From NCBI GenBank assembly GCA_001687465.1, contig LVLI01000172.1, forward strand, positions 248,001-312,000: a DNA stretch of 64,000 nt, given 5' to 3'. Every line of letters begins with the position of its first letter. The first letter of the stretch is position 1. This document shows, one piece after another, positions 48,801 to 58,265 of this stretch. The stretch is from Halocafeteria seosinensis. Its lineage: Eukaryota > Sar > Bigyra > Bicosoecida. Both the position numbers and the translations under genes were made by a program. Below the pieces are notes generated by a model. That model made no database searches. It was not told the DNA's origin and worked only from the letters and a program-made list of their open reading frames with translations.

Positions 48801-49791
48801 TAAGCCAATCACCCAAACTGATCAACGTGAAGTGCCATCAGCCGTCGATATCTCCCAGTCTGCATCAGCGTTTCGCCAACAAGTGTGTTATCCAGGTGAA
48901 GAGCTAGAGGCATTGTCTTATCCCAAAGGGAATTGTACCGTGTTAGACCGTCCTCGAATGGAAGAACGTTCCCCTCACAAGTTCTCTACTACCGGGAGCA
49001 AACGAGAACCATCTCAAACAACTGTGATTCAACACATTCGCCCTTTTGACTCTAAATCCACGGAATTCCAGGAGAGTCTTCAGGCCGACAATCTCACAAA
49101 CACCAAATGTTTGTGCCCCCAAGTGGATAATGAAAGTGCCAATCACCTTCCACAGCTTATTACCCCAACTTCCAGTCCAGGTATACGCAATGGTAGACAT
49201 TTTTGCCAACTAATACGTTTGGGCGGCGGCTTACAGCGCTCACGATTTTGCGGTAATAGTAATCCAAATCTATCGCCTGTGGACGGCTCAATGACTTCGT
49301 TTAACTACGGCCAATGCTCTTGGGACCTCGAAGGCACATATAAAAGCAACTCGAACGATCATCTGGAACGTGGGAATAGCTGGATGGCCATTTTCGTGAT
49401 GGCTGCATTCGGCAGTTTCACCCTGCTTTGGCGTCTTGTGTCTCGGATTTGGTACTCTTTGCGCCAGCCGTGGGGAATTGCCAGCCCTTCCTCAGAAGAA
49501 CCCGAGGCTGAATCGTCGCCCGTACGAATGAGTATCGACAGAAAACAGCATAATTGGAGATGGGAAAAGGACGTACACGGAGAATACCGCATGTCGAACG
49601 GGGACGCTGAAGCAGCACGAAAAATTGGTGTGTTATTTGAAGATGATAGGGAAAACCCTCACTTCGGTACGCCCTACGCAGCTCAGCGCTCATCTTCCAG
49701 GAGTGCATCCAAACGAGTGCAATTATATTCTACGGCAAGAAGCCGAAGAAGCAGTTCCGTTTCGAAGCGCAGGATCCCGAAACGGAAATGA
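45826..49791 (+). CDS. Two-TM helical-repeat protein (paralogue B)
   Basis: Single-exon frame of 1321 aa with the same architecture as the upstream gene. A disordered basic N-terminus holds a CEGCRRFHEKVEDHD Cys/His patch near 127-141. A shared helical domain follows, with LHSWTTVTITEF at about 239-250. Four 93-residue tandem units span about residues 317-688. A run of Arg-rich helices comes next, including AQVYG cores (IRKAQVYGVLKKY, HRAQVYGALGAF, HRAQVYDIMLKY). A first membrane segment lies near 971-989 (FWIFVFLALFCSVVLYFSV), then a Cys-bearing 190-residue loop, a second membrane segment near 1185-1205 (SWMAIFVMAAFGSFTLLW), and a basic Ser/Arg tail. Shared domain order, shared core and adjacency indicate tandem duplication followed by different repeat expansions. 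An upstream exon is possible. Function unknown. Confidence 0.82.
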   Translation: MDFLDFETRYQTPTKKERRLNRKHSHNNSFIQPTYSSRAKSRGASPEADEVGSGAQPHPKRTHSARAPSRGEPQRELTPTRNGGYSFTDQHTVGGYAQPTLASRAKSVPRKRGSSSVEETLGSPSHYIRCEGCRRFHEKVEDHDADNESTNGTHEEGHGPHEEHIHAAVPTAAPRLRKAPVKKPKPPIQKKLNYERAGNGAQEANNLDSASSDDEAVYAGALTYEETIIVEAVSYLRRLHSWTTVTITEFIRRSYVLAESRYVSHKEYAINILHHLFTLSGLLDVTPPPSEQVPYKGTEKDINRVVEHYFSGYVDKLVEEQERNVNHDHEQENIEKQAAIHDLFQHLIEGMKKEKVQSFLKTSVLRRRQTLLLAVKRKELREKILAAKQHYQRALAYHFLRETIVRRRTLVEEQERFINHDHEQENVEKQAAIHDLFQHLIEGMKKAKVQNFLKTSVLRKRQRLMLAIKRKQLREKILAAKQHCQKALAYHFLRETIVRRRTLVEEQERFINHDHEQENVEKQAAIHDLFQHLIEDMKKEKVQSFLRTSVLQRRQTLLLTIKRKQLREKILAAKQHCQKALAYHFLRETIVRRRTLVEEQERFINHDHAQGNIDKQAAIHDLFQHLIEGMKKAKVQNFLKTSVLRKRQRLMLAIKRKRLREKILAAKQHCQKALAYHFIRETVVRRREERVVVEHIRKAQVYGVLKKYVTVKQTQIRTREILIRDHLGKISHMVRSEQICTLIHKTALRRRKYRIQTALVYATLKRYLHRRRAKQDMFKRIARARVHMCRALVFGTLSRYGLRIRRTIANRNLRYKTVLDRLKKIVNKARICSVIRRYALLRRNEAARKDKTCKRVSGLISRSRVRSFVLRVVVLKRKYVLLKRRAALRADILRAAQHVHRAQVYGALGAFMQQKRREAIKNTLVKAFDNVHRAQVYDIMLKYARRRKLLKSLTKNQLTTRARFRIVRPAFWIFVFLALFCSVVLYFSVLDHKPITQTDQREVPSAVDISQSASAFRQQVCYPGEELEALSYPKGNCTVLDRPRMEERSPHKFSTTGSKREPSQTTVIQHIRPFDSKSTEFQESLQADNLTNTKCLCPQVDNESANHLPQLITPTSSPGIRNGRHFCQLIRLGGGLQRSRFCGNSNPNLSPVDGSMTSFNYGQCSWDLEGTYKSNSNDHLERGNSWMAIFVMAAFGSFTLLWRLVSRIWYSLRQPWGIASPSSEEPEAESSPVRMSIDRKQHNWRWEKDVHGEYRMSNGDAEAARKIGVLFEDDRENPHFGTPYAAQRSSSRSASKRVQLYSTARSRRSSSVSKRRIPKRK
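46774..47889 (+). repeat. Four tandem 279-bp coding units, arranged as two dimers
   Basis: Units start at 46774, 47053, 47332 and 47611, each exactly 279 bp (93 codons), beginning CTGGTAGA. Units 1 and 3 share KKEKVQSFL and RRQTLLL. Units 2 and 4 share KKAKVQNFL and RKRQRLMLAIKRK. The likeness of alternate units points to duplication of a 558-bp pair. Similarity at base level is high, so the expansion is recent. Confidence 0.92.
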
Positions 49792-50608
49792 GACGCAGCA
49801 GGTCCCCATAGAGACCGACGCAATATCGAAAAGAAAGATCGGCTTCTCCCATCCCCATGCAAACCTATAGTATTATCCATGAACCAGACAATGAGCATCT
49901 AGGAAGTAACCACTAGCGAATTTTCTACCGCGCTATGGCGAGGGTTGCGCGTGTGTCTGATAAACTCAGAGCAAGCGGAAGAGGAAATTCGGTAGTAAGA
50001 CCAGAAAGTAAACGATGGTCGGAATCAGGACTCATCTTCTCTATTTGTTCGACTCTGTGACGATGTTGAGGCTGGCTATCTCGGTCCGTCCAGAGGTGAA
50101 GACTCGCTCTACAATTTGAGAAGCCCGTTTACCAATCCTCCAGTCATTGGCTCCCGGTATTCTAGTCCATGAAGCATCAGCTGGTCATGAGTAGAGCGAC
50201 TTGGTTTTGTTGTACCGGAATGATGCCAATCCTGTCTACGGTACCACCAAGCATGTGTCATCGTTTGATACAAAGATGAAGATTCGACGGTCTGGAAACG
50301 TGGGAAAATGGCCAATGAGCCCAAGAATGGAGTCTCACTGGATGGCGCCGATTGCTTCCAATTTTCCAATATATTTTCCCTGTATACAGTAAAACAATGT
50401 TTGTCGCACCGAAGATATGAAATACGGATTGTTGCCCACAACTTGTTGCCAAACTTGTAACCTAGTAGCTTGGTCACCTTCACATCGACTTTCACAAACG
50501 TCACTTGCGTACCATGGAATTCTAGGCTACCCTATAGCGAGTTTTCCCATCACTGTTTGTTGTATCGTGGTATATGACAATACATGACTGCGAGCATAAG
50601 GTAGGGTA
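49792..50608. other. Region with unresolved minus-strand coding fragments
   Basis: No complete gene is visible. On the minus strand between about 50240 and 50040, two protein-like pieces occur in different frames. One reads GGTVDRIGIIPVQQNQVALL, Nudix-like at its start. The other reads WRIGKRASQIVERVFTSGRT and ends SLNIVTESNK at a stop near 50045. They are separated by a frame shift with no convincing intron and no full Nudix box. This may be a pseudogene remnant or a gene with an intron I could not place. Confidence 0.3.
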
Positions 50609-51940
50609 ATGCTTCATCGATTGGGGAACTTACGAGGAGTGCTGGCTCAAGCTCCAAAAGCGCGTACACGTGCTTCGTGTCTCTGGCGTATACGATGTCT
50701 TTCTGGAACAAGTGACCAGGATGAGACCGGTATTGCATTTCCGGTAGTGGATGAAGACGAGTCGCCTGATAGTAAACTGGAGAAGGATTTGTACAAGCGG
50801 CGAATCAGAAGGTACACTCGGCGAAAGCGACCATTGCCTCTACACTACAGTGAAGATGCCGAAAGAGTGGTCCACGACGAGAAAAAGTTGCTGATGAAAG
50901 AAGATAAGTTCCGATTTGGTTGTACGGGATGTGGCATGTGCTGCCGTGATTATGCCGCAAGTGTTACACTCGATCCCTATGATCTCTTCCGGATGAGACA
51001 GAAAGTAGACTTTGGTATTCACGATTCCAGATGTAGACACGGATTGGGTATGTTTTCCAAAGATGCTCTTGGTGGTTTGGAGCACGTTCTTTCCGATGAT
51101 TCCCGGATTCCAGCTACTTCGAGGAAAGGGGTAGCTCCTGTCATGTTCCTGAATACTGTCACCCATGCCGACGGAGCTACATGGTGTGGGTTCGCGGACG
51201 TACTCGAAAATCAGGAGGTAACTAAGACGGGTTCTAATGACCCGGTTGCGCTGTGCTCATTAGGTCCTGCTCATATGCCATTGACATGCGCTTTATACCC
51301 GCTTGGTGAAATCAGCACGAATTATGCCAGTTCCTCACAGAATGGGATGGAAAGGGAGTCCCGATCGAATCAATATCTACCCAGTTTATCCAAGTTTGCT
51401 TGCCAAGAAGCATCCATTCAGTTGGGCAAAGGAAGGGGACAGTTTTCTCTAGATCATAAGTGCTGCGAAGGTGTCTATAGCACGGATAAACCGAAACTTT
51501 CAAAGAGTGGTACTACGGAGAAGCGATTGGACGAGCATTCACTCTGGAACAACGTGGACGCGTACTTGTCCGAAAAGGACTATTTACAGCGAAAAATTTA
51601 TGCAGATTGGTTTCGCTGTTTGACTACTACAGTAGGATGTGCGGGTATCGATAGACGTTTGATGACGTTATCTCGCTATACCGGGAGACATACCATCCAA
51701 TCGTGGAGTGAAATTGTAGAGCGCTATTTCAACCTCTTGCGAAATATATGGTATGGTCCGATGAATGAAAATGAATGGGAGTACATTTTCTCTAGAATTG
51801 ACCAGGATTCGTTCGAAGTCGTTGTCGAGTTGGAGAAGTCACTGAGAGTGGTTGAGTCCGGTGCCGTATCCAGTGATCAGTCAATGGACTGCATTTCTGG
51901 ACGTTTGAAGCAACTAGAGAAACAGTATTGCGTGGGATAA
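50609..51940 (+). CDS. CxxCxxCC putative Fe/Zn-binding protein, mitochondrial
   Basis: Single exon, 443 aa. Residues 105-112 carry CTGCGMCC, followed by RDYAASVTLDPYDLFRMRQK. This is the start of the YkgJ/PF03692 putative metal-chelating domain, which also binds through later cysteines. Here the later set appears as WCGFAD, then LCSLGPAHMPLTCALYPLG. The first 35 residues are rich in Arg, Ala, Ser and Leu without acids, as in a mitochondrial or plastid presequence. The region between the cysteine blocks and the C-terminal 200 residues has no family I know. The biochemical role of the domain is not established; a metal or Fe-S site is inferred from the cysteines. Confidence 0.8.
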   Translation: MLHRLGNLRGVLAQAPKARTRASCLWRIRCLSGTSDQDETGIAFPVVDEDESPDSKLEKDLYKRRIRRYTRRKRPLPLHYSEDAERVVHDEKKLLMKEDKFRFGCTGCGMCCRDYAASVTLDPYDLFRMRQKVDFGIHDSRCRHGLGMFSKDALGGLEHVLSDDSRIPATSRKGVAPVMFLNTVTHADGATWCGFADVLENQEVTKTGSNDPVALCSLGPAHMPLTCALYPLGEISTNYASSSQNGMERESRSNQYLPSLSKFACQEASIQLGKGRGQFSLDHKCCEGVYSTDKPKLSKSGTTEKRLDEHSLWNNVDAYLSEKDYLQRKIYADWFRCLTTTVGCAGIDRRLMTLSRYTGRHTIQSWSEIVERYFNLLRNIWYGPMNENEWEYIFSRIDQDSFEVVVELEKSLRVVESGAVSSDQSMDCISGRLKQLEKQYCVG

Positions 51941-52828
51941 TGTCAACACAAGTGAGCCCTAGGAAGTTCTTGATCCCTTATAAACAAGCCTTATATTGCA
52001 CGTTGGGGTTCATTGCGAGCAATCGTTGAACATGCCAGGACTTCACATGGCAACTTCAACAGACCGAGGGAGGCGTAACTTTTGTCGACATATTTTCCGT
52101 CACTTTGTGCTATGTCAAGACGATTTTCATTTACAACTGAGGTAGATTTTTCCTCTCCCAATTGTTGTACAATTCCTACCGTTGAATTGCGGAACTCTAG
52201 CGCTGTGAGTTTCACAGCTGTTCGCTTAGGAGCTGCGACATTACCGTACGTGAGCTCAGCACAGAGCGCAACTATACCGAAGGATTCCTTCAATGCGCAT
52301 CTAAATCTGCCCTCGGAAGCAGTAATGCCGGTAAGCGGTTGTACAATTCCGAGCGTTGAATCAGCGCTGTGAGTTTCACAGCTGTTCGCTTAGGAGATGC
52401 GACATTACCGTACGTGAGCTCAGACAGAGCACAACTTTATGGAAGGATTCCTTCAATGCGCATCTAAATCTGCCCTCGGAAGCAGTAATGCCGGGAAGCG
52501 GTCAATACAGAGAAAGGGTTGAAGTGAGGCGGTGCGGAGTTGCGATCCCGTATTATGGGTAGGTTGTCGGACCCCGTATTATGGAACCTTCTATAGGTTA
52601 CGACCAGCACCTTGAAGGAAGGTGCGAGCCGCGTCCAAGAGACCGTCATGGGTTCTCTCTGGATCGTTTCTCATGCTTTAATTTGTTGCACATCAATGAA
52701 TGGATCAGATAGTTCATGCGTGCACAGGGTGAGCCAACTCCAACTTGCGTATCACAGCGACGTCATACACGCGCCACTGTTTAGGACAATTTATCCCTTG
52801 ATATAGAGTGCACGGACACGGGAGAAAG
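51941..52828. other. Intergenic region with a tandem duplication
   Basis: About 890 bp with no supported gene; the only frames are about 100 codons or less. It contains the direct duplication described separately and, at about 52548-52590, two copies of CCCGTATTATGG 26 bp apart. The SAM-SLC6 promoter must lie here. Confidence 0.45.
52165..52501. repeat. Tandem noncoding duplication, units of 174 and 163 bp
   Basis: Copy 1 runs 52165-52338 and copy 2 52339-52501. Both begin TTGTACAATTCC and end with an AAGCGG block. Long stretches match exactly, such as the block around GTGAGTTTCACAGCTGTTCG. They differ by small deletions and a handful of substitutions. No mobile-element ends or target-site duplication are seen. 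Confidence 0.88.
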
Positions 52829-55484
52829 ATGTCTGAAGGGCACAATCAAAATGCCAGTGATACTGTCGCTTCTGGTACCACCAACACCGCCGGCACAGTT
52901 GGTGAGGCTTCGATTACGGTTGAGTCGGAAGCACCAAGTGCCGAAGCTGAGATAGAAATACCGACGACGGATAAGAAGCCAGCAGAGGATCAGAAAATTC
53001 ACAGCACTGGATCCACCGATGTTGCAAATAAACAGCAAAGCAGTGACCAGCAGGAGCAAACGTACTTGGATAAGAGCTTGATCAATTGGACTGTGGAAGA
53101 TGTTTGCGCGTGGGCCAAATCGGAAACCGCCTTGCCTGACAGAGTGATAGAAAAGTTACTGGAACATCGATTCACCGGTCCGATGTTGACGCAACTTACT
53201 GAGAGAAGATTACATGGCTTTGGAGCAGATGATGAAGATGCTCGCCATGCTGAAAATGCCATCGACACGTTGCTGACTATGAAAGCGAAGGAAGATCCGA
53301 TTCAAGACGCACAAGCGTTGACAAAGTGTACACAGTTACGACGTGGCTGGAAACACCGTAGGGCAACTCTCACTGAAGCTCCACGTAAGTTTCTCGTATC
53401 CATTTTTTGCTGATGCTTTAGTTGCTGATTGCTGTTTGTTTGCAGCTCCGAGGCTTAGCAGTGACGAGGAAGCAGAGAAAAAGCCGGAAAATCACCCATC
53501 CCGAGAACGGCGATGGGGAAATCCGATAGAATTCGCGTTGGCCCTCGTCAGTTACGCGGTTGGGCTCGGTAACATATGGCGGTTCCCTTACCTTGCGTAT
53601 TCGAACGGCGGAGGAGCGTTTTTGATTGTGTACCTTATATTCCTAGTGTTCTTGGGGTAAGTAATTAACTAACTTACTCGTTCGCGGGGATGCGTTTATG
53701 CCAATCTCGTGTGTACAGGATTCCTATATTCGTGATGGAGCTTGGACTGGGCCAGCTGTTCCAGGTTGGAGCAGTCCAATTATGGGCTATGATTCACCCG
53801 AGACTAGCAGGTCTAGGCTTATCTTCCATTTTCGTTGCCTCTATTGTCTCCATATACTATAATGTGATCATCGCATGGGCACTCTTTTATCTCGGAAACT
53901 CTTTTCGCTCGCCATTGCCATTCGGCAATGACCCAGAAGCATACTGGTTTGATAATACGTTAGATGTTAGCGAAAGTGTTAACAACTTAGGAGATGTTGT
54001 GTGGCCGACGTTTGGAACATTGATCCTAGCTTGGATTTTAGTTTTCCTCATCATTTTTCGAGGAGCACAGAGCACCGGGAAAACAACATACTTTACTGCA
54101 ATTTTCCCGTATATTGTGATGATAATACTTCTCGTTCGAAGCACAATGCTGGATAATGCTGGAGAGGGGATTCGTCTGTTTTTTGAGCCTAAGTTTGACA
54201 AATTGGGGGATTTCAATGTTTGGATAGCTGCTGCTACTCAGGTAAGCAAAGGATGCTTGAAAAGGTCCAGTATGAGAATCCGTAATAGTCGTTACACCAT
54301 TGGAAATTCGACGGTGTTCCGCTGTTGTTGCAGATTTTCTACAGTCTCGGCATCGGATGGGGAGCTTTGATTGCTTTTTCTAGTTTTAACAGCAAGAAGC
54401 ACGACTTTATTAGAGATGCATACATTGTGTCAATCGTAAATGCATGCACTAGTTTTCTCGCTGGAACAACTGTTTTTGCTGCCGTAGGCTTTCTTGCAAA
54501 ACAGCAGGGGAAAGATGTCTCAGAAGTTGCAGCTTCAGGGAGTGGTCTTGCGTTCGTGATCTTCCCCGAAATCCTGTCTCAGTTTCCAGTACCCCAATTG
54601 TTTTCCGTTTTATTCTTCTTGATGATTGGCACCCTAGGTGTTGGTTCGGAGTTTTCCATGGTCATAGCAGTGAGGTACGTGACGATCCTATGTATGCGTA
54701 GTCTATTGGAAGTTTTCGACACCGTTGGTCCTTCGCTTACTTGCCCAGGAACGGGATCATCCAGTCACCTTCCTTGAAATGGCTCACGTCGCTTCTATCC
54801 CCGTTCACAATTTCTGCACTCTTATGCGTCGTATTTTTCTTGATAGGAATTATCTTTGTGACGAATGGGGGTTTCTACTTGTTAAATCTTGTAGATCAAA
54901 CGGCCGCTGCCATTACGCTGGTGGTGGTAGTGCTGGTAGAATTATACGCAGTTATCATGATATATGGCCGTGAGAAGTTTGTGCAGCAATGTCTCGCCAT
55001 GACTGGCAAGCCTATTCCGAAGATAATTCAATGGGCTTGGTATACTACTTGCCCAGTGCTACTGTGCGTGATCGTCATTGGAGTGCTCGTCCAATATCCT
55101 CAGGGAAATTACGAGCAAGTTGGATGTATCGAAGGCGTAACCGCCACCGGAGAATGCACGGAAGTTGATTGGTTGGTGCCATTGGCTTACGTCATCAGTT
55201 TTGTATCATTAGTCCCTGCTGTGGGATTGATGATCAAGAACTGGTACAAGCCGAGGCCCCAAATCAAAGCTGCCCAGGCAATTGAACAACAACGAGAGGA
55301 TCGGCTGGCCCAGTTAGAGTATGGCAAAGTTCATAGGTTCGATGAGCCTAGGAGTAAGATACAAGAAAAGCTACGGCAAAGGGGGAGGAGGATACAGAAG
55401 ATATGCGCTGCGAGGATTGGCACGGATCAACAGTGTAATCAAAGGGCTGACGGAAAATCAACTTCGCAACCGAAAGAAGTATAG
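52829..55484 (+). CDS. SAM-domain SLC6-type Na+-coupled neurotransmitter/amino-acid symporter
   Basis: Predicted plasma-membrane symporter of the NSS/SLC6 family, moving an amino acid or similar solute with Na+. Five exons (52829-53384, 53446-53656, 53719-54241, 54334-54674, 54749-55484; introns 61-92 nt) give 788 aa. The leader of about 80 residues is Thr/Ser/Glu-rich. Residues about 85-152 form a SAM domain ([15 protein letters not shown], then [20 protein letters not shown]). TM1 is the family signature: [20 protein letters not shown], then SNGGGAFL and [17 protein letters not shown]. Later segments include [18 protein letters not shown] and [11 protein letters not shown]. Where most members read an E(T/A)xVT...DEFP block after TM8, this one reads [12 protein letters not shown] across the exon 4/5 junction. 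The tail is basic. The substrate cannot be told from sequence. Confidence 0.92.
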
Positions 55485-55539
55485 GTTCAAATGTTACCGT
55501 ACAGAATGACCGATCTACCTGGTATTCATGCCTACAAAT

Positions 55540-57911
55540 CTACGCCTGTCTATTCTGTTGCTTCATGAGACGAACCTTAGCAGCGTCTACATACATCTCT
55601 TCCAAAATTTGTTTCGGATCCTCATCGTCTGCTTTTTGGCGGGGACATGGAAGGTCAGGCCTCCGCGGTTTCTCAGCTTCTGCAGGCATTTGCCGCTCAT
55701 CTTTAGTTTGCTTCTGCATCGCACGACTTTTATCGTTTTGCTTTATCTGCTTCTCATGTGGGTCATCCTTCAGGTGCGGTTGCTGGTCTTTCTTTGTGTC
55801 TTTAGGTTCTGTGCGTTGTTTGAGATTCACTGTGGGTCTCTGGTTTGAGCTCTGCCGTGAGGTAAAACGAGTGTCTTCTTCTTGTCGTTCCTTCCCAGTT
55901 GGGTTTGGTGATTCCTTATCTGCTGAAGATTGCTTTAGTAGTTCCTTCAGCGCGCCGGGATTAGCACGGAATCTAGCTGGGCCAGAAATACCACGTAGTC
56001 CACTTTCACTTTGTTGTTGCATTGATTGTTCCCGGATCCGTAGGAATTCCTCCTTTTGTTCCTGTAACTTTCGCTTGCGCTCTTCCTCTTGACGCTTCTT
56101 TGCTTCTTCCTCTTGACGCTTATCTTCCTTCGTTTCTTCATCCACTTCCAGAATTTTGGCAACTTTAAATGGAAGCAACTCGTGAGGAATGCATGGCTTC
56201 TGGAAACTTTCATTAACCTCTACCAACGGTTTCAGCATTTCAGCAAAGTAATCTGCTGCCTTGGGCACGTCCACTGCAATGTCGTCAAGAAATTCCAACA
56301 CATTTAAACAAGCTGTAACCACCGCTGAGCGATCAAGTAAGGAGGCGTAGAGATATACAGGTTCTTCGAGTTCTTCTTCAAGTCCTTGTTCTTCTTCAAC
56401 GGCCTTTGTCACATCGTAATTCTGCGGTATCATCAATGCTTTCAACGCCTCACCCACGATGGACTTATCTTCATCCCAGTCGCAAGCACTCTCTAGTAGC
56501 TGTTCGATTATGACCATTCTTCCGTACTGTAACGCTAAATGGGGCTTATCGATGCGGTCGTCTTCCGTCTCGTAAAGAGGTGCCGCTATATCTTGCTCAG
56601 TGACGGAAAACGATTCCTCCGATGGCCTTATCAACTTTACCATACCGAGGAAATGTTGAAGCTCGTGAGCAAGTCGTAAATCCTGCAAAGAAGTGTAAAA
56701 GATGTGTGCGATGAAGCACTGACGATTTTAGCCATGGGGTAGGTAAAAACGCTAATAAACCCATCAATACAACGTGGGACCCAACATTGGGCCAAACCGG
56801 GACTTTCACAGTGCAAGCAAAACGCCCGTACTGTTTCCATCACCGGTCACCACGTCGTCTACTATAGCATTGGCATGAAAACCACAAAGCTACCATTGGA
56901 GCAGTAAGTGGCCGATATTACAATGCAGGCAACAACTTGGATGCTCCACACAAAGTGGGACGGGAAGCGAGCAATGGGAGACACTATGCCTTACCTCTAT
57001 TATACCTTTCGCTCTCTCCTTAATCTCGTTCTTAGACAGCTCCTGGCTCTCTAACGGGGGAACAAGATCGACATCTTCGCCAATAGCTTTCTTTGGCGGC
57101 TCTTGTTCCTCTTCCTCATCCATAGTGTCTGCTTCCACTGGCGCACCCCACACGGTCGCCTTCTGTTGCGTTCCATCATCTTCCCGCTCTCCCTCTTGTC
57201 TGTGCGGCGTTAAGGAATCAATCCATCATTCGAACATATGATTTTCAGTACTTCTCAACATAGACATCAAACATACCCAGGACCACGGTTGCCCTTCAAA
57301 CTGGGAAATTGTGCAACGCTATTTAAGTTTGGTTTCCTTGCTCCCATAGCTGAGCGTCGAGCTCCCATCCACGTGAGTTTAGAGGGTTCCGGAGTTGTCT
57401 CAGCTTGAGACTCGGTATTTTCATTCTTCTTGGCCGTTTGCTTGGAGCGTTTCTGTACTTCTTGAATTCTTGCTCTGTAAACATACAACCACAGGGCATT
57501 GAATTGAATTCCCACCAACTAAAGAAAAAGTTCAAAATGACTCCCAACCTACCGAAATTCTTCCTTTTCAATTCGGGTTTTCACGTCTTCCTCTTTATCA
57601 CTGCATTACAACACACACATCCATTACGTACAGTGAAAAAGACAGAAAATACAAGCAAAATAAAGCATGTCTTCATCTACGCAAGGTGCCTGTTCACACC
57701 GATGGATCAAGAATTGGAGGACATACCTGCTTTGCAAATCCTTGACTTGGATCTTCGGGGCTCCCGAGGGAGCGCTTTCTTCTGGTATATTCCATCCGGC
57801 GGTATTCTCCTTCTGTTTATTGCTATCATCGTCGCTCTTCTTCTTGGACGAGGACTTTTTCCCCTTCTTTTTCAAGAAGGACTGTAAGGCGTTTTTCTTT
57901 GCTTCGGACAT
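55540..57911 (-). CDS. MA3-like domain protein (eIF4G/PDCD4-type helical repeat)
   Basis: Exons on the minus strand: 57911-57727, 57600-57553, 57474-57277, 57199-56995 and 56682-55540, introns 126, 78, 77 and 312 nt; 592 aa. The N-terminus is Lys/Ser-rich (SFLKKKGKKSSSKKK). A basic coiled segment (DVKTRIEKEEFRARIQEVQK) crosses intron 2. Acidic linkers follow. Residues about 235-345 are all-helical and resemble an MA3 domain: LALQYGRMVIIEQLLESACD, then RSAVVTACLNVLEFLDDIAV, DVPKAADYFAEMLKPLV. The rest is a Lys/Glu coiled coil and a basic Pro/Gln-rich tail. MA3 domains bind eIF4A in eIF4G and PDCD4. No MIF4G domain is visible, so a translation-regulator role is inferred and moderate at best. 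Stop lies 55 bp from the convergent transporter gene. Confidence 0.75.
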
Positions 57912-58265
57912 ACTGGCCTGCTTTTATTGCTTATTCCAATATGACTCTAGTGAAAGCAGAAAATCGGCTCTACATCACCGTCGTATCGAGTAAACAAGGC
58001 CCAAAAAGGGGTGGGTGTCAGCAGCCTTCGTCCATAAGTAGGCGAAAAGTTTGTTTGGTTCGACAAATGATTGTTGCTTCTGTACTTGGCTAAACGGCGT
58101 GTTATGTTGAGAGAGAATTGAGTCAATATACTACAGATACGCTGCATTGAATACCATGGACGGGATAGGTGGTATGTGCGCTGTTGTCTCGCGTGTACCA
58201 TGTGCATGCAGCGCGTAAACGACACACCCACACCGTTTTGTTGAAGTTTGAGTAACGAGGGAACC
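57912..58265. promoter_or_regulatory. Divergent promoter region, MA3 and LRR genes
   Basis: A 354-bp gap between two genes transcribed away from each other. No coding sequence or clear core promoter motif was recognised. Confidence 0.4.

Noticed and set aside
54675-54748. Coding sequence carrying the missing SLC6 block after TM8
   Set aside because: The 74 bases have consensus intron ends and reading through gives no match to the expected conserved block, so it was kept as an intron.
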